16,035 nt of DNA from Spirogloea muscicola (lineage: Eukaryota > Streptophyta > Zygnematophyceae > Spirogloeales > Spirogloeaceae), in NCBI GenBank assembly GCA_009602725.1, contig WELB01000029.1, positions 194,686-210,720 of the forward strand, in the 5' to 3' direction. Of this stretch, positions 7,991 to 16,035 are shown one piece after another. Within the stretch, counting starts at the first letter, position 1; each line of letters begins with the position of its first letter. The position numbers were made by a program, and so were the translations under genes. The notes under the pieces are model-generated. The model made no database searches. It was not told the origin of the DNA and saw nothing but the letters and a program-made list of their open reading frames with translations.

Positions 7991-8544
7991 TATCAAGTGA
8001 TTGAGGGCCTGAGTGGCCAAGTACGAAGGCAAGCACATTGACAGGTGTACTCAACCTGCTGCTAAGCTGACCCGCTCAGTAACCACGAGTCTGCACATTG
8101 ACGTCGCTAGATGATGCCAGAATACCGGACAGCAATCTGACAAGCCCTTGTGCCACCAACTAAGAATCCCAGCTTTCTGGTGCAAAGCATGAGCCTGAGC
8201 TCGATGCAAACAGGCTGACACACGGCGTCGCAAAGTAGGCTGCTGGCATGCCCATCTCGGCTGGAAGCATATCCTCACGTCGTGCATATTTTATGACTTG
8301 CGATGTTCTGAAGGAAAGTTCCGAAAACAAGGAGATAAGCTTGGCTACAAGAAAGTGTGTGCAGTGACGCGGATGCAATTTGCTGATGATGATTTCTGTT
8401 GATAAGCTAAGCAACTCCTTGGCAACAAGGAATACTAAATGACTCGCATCATTATGCCAAGCCCATGAGGAGGAAGAACATTGGCTACGCAATGATGGCG
8501 TACATAGGACCTCCGGACGATAGACTTAGTGTGAGAACTTGTGA

Positions 8545-8615
8545 AGAGGCAACGGCTACGTTCAGCCAGCCCAGTAGATATGTTTTCATAAGCTGGCAAG
8601 AAAAAGGGCTAGCAA
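8545..8615 (+). repeat. Degenerate further copy of the island repeat core
   Basis: GGCTACGTTCAGCCAGCCCAG near 8550-8572 resembles the core GGCTGTGGATAGCCAGCCCAG found at 5073-5095, in the same orientation. Similarity fades quickly on both sides. Confidence 0.4.
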
Positions 8616-8890
8616 GGCGGCAAGGATTGCAGCTTGATTGACACTGGCACTGACTCTACCAAGCTATCATAGATTGGCAAAGGCAAATCCGATTTGACAA
8701 AGTCAACACTTTCAGTCTGTGATGTTGGCCACGGAAAGTCGTTGCCGTGTTGCTCTTGCCTTACTCTATCATGGACAAACGCTGCATTAAACGGTCCACA
8801 GAAACAGCACGACATTTGGGATCTTTGCTAAGAGTGTGGGCGAAAAATCTCAAGCATGTCTGGCTTTAGGCCATGCAGTACGTCGAACCC

Positions 8891-8895
8891 TTACA
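8891..8895 (-). terminator. Candidate TGTAA poly(A) signal
   Basis: TTACA on the plus strand reads TGTAA on the minus strand, about 105 bases past the stop of the large minus-strand gene. TGTAA is the usual polyadenylation signal of chlorophyte algae. A pentamer occurs often by chance, so position is the main support. Confidence 0.35.
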
Positions 8896-8999
8896 AAGCA
8901 AGCCCCCAGAATGCTAGTCTGAAACGAGCAATGCGTTGCCATTCGAAGTAGTAGCAATAGCTACAGAGACGAGCCTGAAGAGGGCTATAACTGACAGGA

Positions 9000-9767
9000 T
9001 CAAGTACTAACACTCTTGTGATATGCAAAAGCAGTAGCTTCTACATCCATATCACTCTCACTAGTACAAAGCAGCAGACTACTTTTTGCTTTCTTTCTGC
9101 AAGGGGAAGAGCTGCTTTTGCAATCTCTAGACCCCTCAATGTATGCATGCATCACTGAGCAGTTGCCATCGCAGGTTGTTGCTGGGAGCTTGCCTACTTG
9201 CTCTTGCTCGGTGGCCTCAACATGGGCACTCACAGAGTTCATAACACTGAAGGCCTCCTCAGCAACCAGCTTGCTATGCTCTGAGGTAAGCCCAGCAGGA
9301 CCTGCGGGGAGCTTGTCCAGTCCACCCACCTTCAGATGTGCAGCAGTGTGGCGCGCAAAACCCCTTGACACGCAGACTAGCGCAGCCGTGGGCCCGGCCC
9401 CCCTCACTCGCCCCAAGACGGCCATGGCATCTTGCTTGCATTGCATCTCGACCACTATCTCCTCAGTAGTCTTCACATCCGTTGTCATTGTTGTCACTGA
9501 CGCTTGCTGCATTGTTGTTGACTCCACCTGCGCTCCGATCGTGAATGGCGAAGCCGTGACAACCCCATCGCCCGCAGCTGCGCAAGGGCCTGAGACAAGC
9601 TCCGCAGCTAAGCCCTGCGCATTCCCAGTCTTCGCTGGCATGCCATTGGTACACAACATCATTGGTGGGCAGTCTTGCTGGAAACCCATCCATGGTTCTG
9701 ATGGCAAATCGACTCTTGGAGTGTGCTGAGAGGAGCATGCCATCACTTCCTTGTAGAGCATTGAGGA
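9000..9767 (-). other. C-terminal tail of the IDM1-like protein
   Basis: After the last GNAT strand (LQFLVFPGSSMLYKEV) the frame continues for about 245 residues within the terminal exon. It is Thr/Val/Ala-rich (ASVTTMTTDVKTTEEIVVEM), with a possible nuclear signal, SSPCRKKAKSSLL, near the end. No domain is recognised. The long open antisense frame on the plus strand (9118-9729) is taken as a shadow of this exon. Confidence 0.7.
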
Positions 9768-12700
9768 GCCAGGGAAGACAAGGAACTGAAGCTCTGCTTG
9801 CAACCTCCGTAGCTGCAGAAGCAATCCGTTCTTTAGGCCACCAATAGAGTACTATGAGTCTACTTCAAGCCAAGGTCATGAGTGCTGCGTTCTCGTCAGC
9901 CACCCAGTCTCACAAGAATGGCATGCATGCATAGTGATGCAGTCCTTGATCTGATTCTATACTATGAAAATGATGTATAAGCTGCACAATAGCCAGAAAT
10001 GCAAAGCCACTGCGCTCGCACGAAAGCTTAAAAGAGGCTAGGTCATAGAGAAATAACCATCTAGCAAAAAGAATCCTAAATTCTACAGATAGTCGGAGGT
10101 TGAGGTATCACCTTGTCACCGGGGATGTGCTTGAAGTTGAATGCATTGAGCCATGTATGCTCAGCTCCCTCAGCTGCTGGAAGGAGAAGCATCTTAACCC
10201 CAAGGCGCAAAAGCAGGAGCTCCAAAGTGGACATGAGAGAGCGGCAGTGGCCCTGCAAGTCCGCAGCTTTGGCATTTCAGTGCTGCTGAAGCTTCTACAA
10301 GCTGCCTTATGCCTCCTTCCTGTCTTTCTCACTTGACCTCCATGCGTTGGACTCTACCCTGAACTGCTCACAGACCAACTGCAGATTTCCTTCTGCTAAA
10401 GGAGGGCAAGACAAGACCTGGCGCCGAGCACTCGTGCATGTAGCTACAAGCGGGACTTCTGCGACCATCCTCCCAAAGAAGCGCACACATGCTGCCGATA
10501 CAATCTTGTCCCTGCAGAGATATGAAGGCTAAGTTAATACTGCACGAACAACACCAGCACATGATAAAGCCCATGAAATATGAACTGTTAGAAAGGCTTC
10601 AAGCCTAGATCCTCTGAGCAGCAGGACGATGCCTGAGTAGAAACCCAGAAATGTCTGGTATGATCAGTTGCTTACTTGCTCTTGACAACGAAGCAGTGCA
10701 TGCCTCCAAATTCGTGATCTCGCGTGTTGCGGCTGCAGACAACCCACATTGTGCACAGGCAATGTGACCACATAGACTTTGCAACAAGAGCACCATGCCA
10801 TCCAACGAAAGGACAAGCCAGAGTTGTGCTAGCAGATACTGGTGATATAATCACCTGAGCTTGGGCTCATGATAGGCGTGGGACATATGATCTAACAAAA
10901 TGAGCGAGGGAGGTAATAACTTCTGGTTGTGCATTGCTGTGAATGGCAATTACACATTACACCATACTAAGAGAACGAATAAACTAATCTTATACCTGTG
11001 TACCATTGTTGGAATGAGATCCTTCCCGGTAGCAGCATCCACAATGGGATCAAACGAGCTCTGTACAACAAATTACAGGTAAGTGAGTGACCACCACAGC
11101 CGTTGGATACTTTGAACATGAGTATGATCAGGCATGGATGACAATGCGTCACTGCAGCGGCTCTTTTTAATCAGGTGCAACATTGCATGTACTACTCTTT
11201 TGCTTGCAAGTCGTGAAGTTCTTTTGCTTACAGCAAAAAGATTGACGACAGAGGCCAGCGTGACGCCGTTAGCTGGGTCGCCTCGCCTTCCCTTGAGAAG
11301 CTGCCACGTTGATATGTCAGTGGTGGAGATTGGGCCAACAGCTTTAATGTCCGCCAGCCGAAGGTTGTCAAGAGGAGCGGGACCCATCTCCAGGACGTCC
11401 TGAAGAGCGACGTGTATGCTGCTGCAGTCATTGCTGCAAAACCAATTGTCCTCGGGCAGTTCCTGCATATGTCGTGTACAAGTAGAGGTCAGAATGTCAA
11501 ACCAGTCAATGCCAATGCAAAAGACGATAATCATGATGTGCTGACTTGGGGGCTGATTGTCCGCGAAGAAGGTACGATTCAGATTCTGACTGTTGATTAT
11601 CGAGTCGGGCACAGCGCCACTCACCCTCAGGTCGGCCATGTCCTGGTCTCTCAGACATCCAACGTGAAATTCCCGCTCGCACTGCTAGTCAATAGTGCCA
11701 CAATCAATATCAGCACAGCTACAACCTCCCATAGCTCCAGGATGGTGTCAACGCGACAGCAAGACCTCTTGTGACGTGACTCATGACTGCTCATTAATGT
11801 AGTCAAGCTAAGCAATCACCAGGTACATTGCTTTGCATAGACAGCAAGAGGATGGACAGTCTCTGAATCACAGTATCAAGATATGCAGTGAAGCGAGCTC
11901 TCAGTACCTGATCACAGAGCATGATAGTCCTTTCACCGAACGCGCCCTTGGTGAAGTCGGTGCATCTAGCACAGCAAGATGCAGCTGTATGTCAGATTCA
12001 GAATCAAGACTGAGAGAGCTTGTCTGCTTGGCCATTGACAGCCGCCTTTAGTAACAGTCTCAGTTGAGCAGGCAAGGTGTGCCAATCGCTCAGCCTGGAG
12101 GACGTTATTCACCGGCAGATGACACAGCCGCCACCAACGTTCTCCAGCTCGTTGAGGAGGCGGCGGCAGCGGTCCACGGCAACCTCAGCCTCGTCCAAGC
12201 CCTTCTTGCAGTGAGAGCCGCCCTTGGCGCCGCCGGCGGGAGGCCTGCCCAACAGATTCCGGGCACCCACCGCCGAGCGTGTGCGGGATCCACAGCACAC
12301 AGGGCAGTACCACTCCCCACCAGGAATGCTCGACAGCCCAACGCACTCTGAAGGCATTTGCAAAAACAACACACAGTCAAGATGTGAACAGATTTCAATT
12401 AAGGGCTCTCGAAAATGACTTCAGAAAGGCCTGAAGTCAGCACTTGAGTCTGAGTCTAGCTATGGCAATGGCAAGGTTCACTTGCAATCCAAAATGCAAC
12501 AGAACATTATTATATACATATATAATATAAGAGTAGTATTATTGTATCAATAATCACAACCTCCAAGCTTGGAACCCTCTATTTGTCACATGGAACAAGT
12601 ACAGGCAAGACAGAACCAAGATACTCAAGAGGGCGAGAAGATGACTACCAGCATGCAGGCACCGTCTCAACTCACCGGGATGGTACGCTGCCGGGCAGCG

Positions 12701-15700
12701 GTCGCAGAGGACAAGCTCACCGCCGTCCCCGCACTCCCCGCAGGTGTCTGCGCTGCCGTCCTCGCCAATCACCAGGCTGCCCCCCACCATGTCGGTTAGC
12801 TCGCTCGTGAGCACGACCGCAACCTCATGCAATGACCGTCCGTCCTTGAGGTAGATGCTGTTGTACCTGCAACGGTATGGACACAGTGGCATGAGTGATC
12901 AAAAGGATTGCCAGACATCCTTCAGTCCATGTCCTGCTTGCAAGCTGCACAATGTGCAAGCAGTTGGACAAAGTTCACTCTGGCCACTAACGCTTGCACT
13001 AGGATTGTCAATATGAGATGCTGGCACAGGCCATGTCAACGCCAAGTCAAGGCCATTACATTTCCAAGCTACGAGCAATGGCAAACCGAGGTTGCATTTT
13101 GCGGCGGAGAATTCAGTCAGATGCTCACGGGTTACGCCGAGTCCCGTGTCCAGCGTGGAGCTCAAATTGCGAGCAGCTCACCTGTTAATGCCAATGCTTC
13201 TAAATTTGTCAGTATATGCTATCATCAACGTTCAGCAGCACCATGAGAGTACTCCCCAGATAGACATACTGAGACTTCGTTCAGTCTGTTGGGAAAAACG
13301 TCCAGAATGATGCCACATCCCAGACGAGAGGATCAAAGCATTTTCTTTGAGGACGCAAGATGGACTAAGAGCAGCTCACCACAGCTTGGCAGCACTCGCA
13401 CAGGATGCCAATGCCTTGCTTGACGCCGCTCAAACATGTCTGCAGACCAGACCAACAACTCAGCGTCAACTTGTCGTCCTATTGAATGCCAAAGTTGTCC
13501 TCAAAACCTTGAAGGATTGACATCTGTCGATTGATCACCGTCCTTTGAGTGATGCACGCACAAGAGCAGCAGAGCCCATCATTGCGAGGCGGCAGCTGAG
13601 GCTTTGACTTGCACCTGGCCCTTGAGGATGTACGCCAGCTCAACTCCATCGGGCAGTCCATCTTTCAAGAACAGCGCCTTGTGCTGCGACGCTGCATCTC
13701 TGGATGGAGATGGCGGCATTGACTTGGCAGTTGTCACGTCAGGCAGCCAAGACGCAGGCGCAGCGCGACCAAGACCCTAGCTCTATGTCTCAAAATGCTC
13801 AAACTAACCCCTAACAAAGGTCATAGTAAGTCATAGTCCTGCCCTCAAGGAGCCTACATCCAGTTGCCGACCTGATCTTGACCCGAGCCTGGTGAAGTGG
13901 CGGCGCTAGCCGCTGCAGGTGCTCGGCAGCTCCGGCAGACCCCCGAAGCTCCTCGGCAGCCCACGCGGCAGAAGCTCCAGTCTCAACCGGCAGGCCCCAA
14001 CTCTCTATACAAGCTTGGCAGGAGCGACATCACGAGAGCGCACAAGAGCCGGGCAAGCTGATCTCCCAGCTTGCACAAGCATTCAGCTAACCACATTCAT
14101 TCGACAGCCTGAAACAGACACAACCAAAAGCACTGTGAAACATTGGGAGTTAACTCTTAGATGATAGGAAATTATGAATTCTGACCAGGTCGACCATCGC
14201 CGCCGCACGTTTGTCTGCTGGCGGCGTTGTCCCTCATTGCCAGGATGCTGAGGCCGGCGACCACTGCCCGCATGTTCGCCAGCGCCTGGGCCCTGTCGCC
14301 CTTGGCCTGCGCCGCGGCTTCGATGACGTCACGGAAGCACCGCCCGTTCTCCAGGTGGATGTACTCGCTTGGGTGCCGAGCGTTGCTCCCCGCGTGGTTC
14401 TCAAACAGCGTCACCGTCACAATCTGCATAAAAGTTGATGCATTAGCCATCACCAACCACGCCGCCTAAGTAACGCCCCCGCTGAGGACCCATGACTGTG
14501 CTGCGGTCGGGCACTGAGCGGGCTGCTCCAGGGCGTCACAGGCCTTGCTCGTCTGGAGTATTTTTAGTCATGTCATGTCATGTCATGTTATGTTATGTTA
14601 CCTATGCTGCGGACACAACTGACAGCCAAGACAAGGGCATTTCGACAGACATAAAAAAGGACCGGAGTGAAGCTCGCATTCGCACCTCTTGGCCTTTGCA
14701 GAGGCGGCAGTCGCAACAGATCCCTCCTTGCCGCACTGTGCCTGTGAGCCAAACCTGCACCCCAGCATCCATAGATGCAGGCCGTCGGCGGTCAGGCAGC
14801 TGCGCCGCCGGCTGCCACAAGGCTGAGCACACGCCATCTTTCTGACAGCAGGGTGTCGATTGAATGAGCCAAACTCACGGCGTGACTGCGGTCCTGGTAC
14901 TGCACGCGCAGGCCCTCGAGCACGCCCGACGCCAGCAGCGTCTTGGAGTTGGTCGGGATGTCGTTGCTCGGGCAGAACGGCGCCGCTGATGCCGGTTGTG
15001 CCGCTGCCTTGGGCATGGCAGCGGGGCTTGGAAGCGGCGCCCTTGACAAGGCCGGCGGCGGCATCGTGGCCGCCGACGCCACCGCCGCCGGCGATCGCTT
15101 GACGCAGTTGGTGTGCCCGCGCTTAGGCTCGCCGCACTTGCTGCAGCGGTACCGGAGGCCGATGCGGGCAAGCGACGCCCGGCTCCGCACCTCGCCATTG
15201 GGCCCGACAACGCCGCGCCCGAATGCCAGCGGCATGTACCTGGGAGTCGAGGCCGCCGCTTCTGCCGCCACGGTCGGAGGCGACGACACTACTGCGCAGG
15301 CCTGGCTGGGGGCGCTGGCCGTGGCGGCCACTGTGTCGCCACCGCCGCTACTACCGTCGTCGTCGCCGCTGCTCGCCCAGCCGCTGCCGGCGTCTTCCTC
15401 GCTGGCCTCCGGCAGCGGCCCCCCGCCGCCACTTGGCTGGCCCCACTGGCCGATGTTGCCTACGTCCATAACCGGCGCAGCAGCTGCTTCAGCGGGCGTG
15501 CTACCGGCACCGAGGAGGCCGATCCGTCCTGCGAAACGGAACCCCTCGACGTCGACCTCCACAGCCGCTGTCAGCGCCGCCATCGCCCCGGTGTCATCGC
15601 CGCTCGCAGCATTGCCGCCGCACGCGGCGAGCTGCCGCCGCACGCTGTGGTGCTTGCGAGCCCGGGAGCCGCCGCCGCTGCCCCGGCGCTTGCCCGTCGA

Positions 15701-16035
15701 GGAGCGATTTGAGCTCTTGACCGGCGGCGAGGGGCTCGGCGTCACCACCGGCGAGGCCGTCACCCCGCCGCCAGCACCGCCCTGCTGCCGCTCCTGCCAC
15801 ACCAGGCGGTGCTGGCACGCCACGTCGCTGCACCGCCGCCGCCAGCCGCGGCACTGGGTGCACGGGCACGTCGCCCGGTGCTCCATCTGGCGCAAGAGCC
15901 GCCGCGGCGTGGCGGCGCTCGCCGTCAGAAAAAAGCTTGCGCAGCCTGCTGCGGCCGCTGACATGAACCTCGTTGCGTGGGCGGCGGCCGCTCACCCAGC
16001 CCCACCGCCCCTTGATGAGGTACCCGCGGTCGGTG
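9000..16035 (-). CDS. IDM1-like chromatin protein: two TDBD, two PHD fingers, GNAT acetyltransferase (5' partial)
   Basis: Minus-strand exons that join in phase are: 16035-15996 (partial), 15886-14879, 14754-14686, 14423 to 14195 or 14186, about 14013-13872, 13699-13615, 13439-13380, 13181-13129, 12866-12676, 12347-12113, 11965-11908, 11681-11625, 11462-11232, 11060-10996, 10732-10676, 10511-10418, 10252-10112 and 9812-9000. They give about 1,208 residues. Domain order: Cys/His cluster, Ser/Gly/Ala-rich linker with a basic patch (GKRRGSGGGSRARKHH), CX2CX6HX2C knuckle, TDBD 1, TDBD 2, PHD 1, PHD 2, GNAT, 245-residue tail. This is the layout of plant IDM1-type proteins, nuclear histone acetyltransferases linked to DNA demethylation and silencing control; that role is inferred for this gene. 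The exon at 14013-13872 and the edges of its flanking introns are the least certain. The first visible exon rests on a GTGAGC donor at 15995 and a CAG acceptor at 15889-15887; a start at the ATG at 15964 is an alternative. Confidence 0.92.
9768..10732 (-). other. GNAT acetyltransferase domain (four exons)
   Basis: In order: RDHEFGGMHCFVVKSK, DKIVSAACVRFFGRMVAEVP with LVATCTSARRQ, GHCRSLMSTLELLLLRLGVK with MLLLPAAEGAEHTW, and LQFLVFPGSS. These are beta strands 2 to 6 of the GNAT fold as seen in IDM1-like proteins. The acetyl-CoA loop is RRQGHCRSLM, split by the intron 10253-10417. Cys stands where many GNATs have the second Gly of QxxGxG/A, which I recall as usual in the plant relatives. Confidence 0.88.
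11424..12126 (-). other. Second PHD finger (four exons)
   Basis: Zinc ligands appear in order across four exons: CVIC, then C in CTDFTKGAFGERTIMLCDQ, CEREFHVGCL, and ELPEDNWFCSNDC. The spacing fits the extended second PHD finger of IDM1-like proteins, where the His-Cys pair lies in FHVGC. PHD fingers usually read histone H3 tails. Confidence 0.88.
12292..12742 (-). other. First PHD finger (canonical Cys4-His-Cys3)
   Basis: CGECGDGGELVLCDRCPAAYHP ends the exon at 12676, and ECVGLSSIPGGEWYCPVCC begins the next at 12347. The intron falls between His-Pro and Glu-Cys. All eight zinc ligands and the Trp before the last Cys pair are present. A basic, Gly-rich linker (GARNLLGRPPAGGAKGGSHC) leads to the second finger. 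Confidence 0.95.
12506..12545. repeat. AT-rich simple sequence inside an intron
   Basis: ATTATTATATACATATATAA and neighbouring TAGTATTATTG form a low-complexity patch in the intron between the two PHD 1 exons of the IDM1-like gene. Confidence 0.6.
12819..13680 (-). other. Second TDBD domain (four exons)
   Basis: ALFLKDGLPDGVELAYILKG, TCLSGVKQGIGILCECCQAV, VSCSQFELHAGHGTRRNP and YNSIYLKDGRSLHEVA lie on successive exons in matching phase. They reproduce the full TDBD pattern: the L..G.L..G..V.Y strand pair, GILC.CC, the FE.HAG..RR motif and the IYL.DGRSL helix. TDBD was defined in plant proteins and typically sits just before a PHD finger, as here. Confidence 0.9.
14324..14965 (-). other. First TDBD domain (three exons)
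   Basis: NDIPTNSKTLLASGVLEGLR with VQYQDRSHA, then VWLTGTVRQGGICCDCRLCK, then IVTVTLFENHAGSNARHP and SEYIHLENGRCFRDVI make a complete TDBD on three exons. It keeps GICC.C and FENHAG..ARHP. A linker of about 100 residues separates it from the second TDBD. Confidence 0.9.
14568..14600 (+). repeat. Pentanucleotide microsatellite (TCATG)4(TTATG)2
   Basis: Four TCATG copies are followed by two TTATG copies and TTA. The array lies in the intron between the second and third exons of TDBD 1 of the IDM1-like gene. The switch from TCATG to TTATG is one C-to-T change that was then copied. Confidence 0.9.
15104..15151 (-). other. Zinc-knuckle-like motif CX2CX6HX2C
   Basis: YRCSKCGEPKRGHTNC lies upstream of TDBD 1 within the large 5' exon. 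Short CxxCG.PK.GH..C knuckles occur in assorted plant and algal nuclear proteins. A nucleic-acid or zinc-binding role is likely but unproven. Confidence 0.75.
15809..15868 (-). other. N-terminal Cys/His cluster
   Basis: CPCTQCRGWRRRCSDVACQH contains five Cys and one His in 20 residues, with a central basic patch. The spacing could bind zinc, but it matches no finger that I can name. Confidence 0.5.

Larger units (their letters stand above)
7991..8999. other. Intergenic region, no supported gene
   Basis: It contains the 3' flank of the large minus-strand gene (stop at 9000) and the upstream flank of the YGxY-repeat gene. Minus-strand open frames at 8160-8492 (no early ATG) and 8609-8815 (68 residues, ATG start, Cys-rich N-terminus) have no recognisable domains or splice partners. 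I do not call them genes. Confidence 0.5.

Noticed and set aside
8160-8492. 110-codon minus-strand open frame
   Set aside because: It opens with TTG and has no early ATG, no recognised domain and no splice partner.
8609-8815. 68-residue minus-strand ORF with ATG
   Set aside because: Only length and an ATG support it. It falls in the 3' flank of the large gene and shows no homology that I can recognise.
9118-9729. 203-codon open frame on the plus strand
   Set aside because: It lies wholly antisense to the terminal exon of the IDM1-like gene, whose frame continues GNAT homology. Its composition mirrors that exon, and no domain is visible.
14568-14600. Short regular repeats considered as a CRISPR or minisatellite array
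   Set aside because: The units are five bases with no spacers. This is an intronic microsatellite in a eukaryotic gene.
15113-15712. 199-codon plus-strand open frame, very Ala/Arg/Pro-rich
   Set aside because: It is the antisense shadow of the GC-rich 5' exon of the IDM1-like gene, where stop codons are scarce on every frame.

Overview
The window looks like nuclear DNA of a plant-lineage eukaryote, most likely a green alga (chlorophyte). Its genes consist of short GC-rich exons separated by roughly 100 to 500 base GT-AG introns. One protein has the TDBD-PHD-GNAT architecture known from plant IDM1-like chromatin regulators. Telomere-like CCCTAAA motifs of the plant/green-algal type occur inside the window. 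The species was not identified.

Four spliced genes were reconstructed by matching exon phases by hand. (1) Plus strand, 1-3087: the 3' ten exons of a probable chloroplast membrane protein of unknown function. (2) Minus strand, 4121-3163: a two-exon isochorismatase-family cysteine hydrolase, converging on gene 1 with only 75 bases between the stops. (3) Minus strand, 7730-6671: a four-exon small Ala/Thr-rich protein with two YGxY...L..K helical repeats; the single ambiguous base N at 7669 breaks its frame. (4) Minus strand, 16035-9000: at least 18 exons of a large nuclear-type protein. In order it carries a Cys/His cluster, a CX2CX6HX2C knuckle, two tandem TDBD domains, two PHD fingers, a GNAT acetyltransferase domain and a long C-terminal tail. 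Its 5' end lies beyond the window.

Between genes 2 and 3 (about 4628-6015) lies a repeat island: at least five direct copies of a hairpin-bearing unit, then a spacer, then inverted copies. Telomere-like motifs sit at both outer edges. Further copies of the unit lie at 7806-7990 (inverted) and 8545-8615. The stretches 4122-4627, 6016-6670 and 7731-8999 hold no gene that I can support, only weak ORFs and low-complexity DNA.

The four genes show no sign of a shared pathway. They read as ordinary neighbours in a compact nuclear genome. The most notable items are the domain-rich chromatin protein and the telomere-flanked inverted repeat island.
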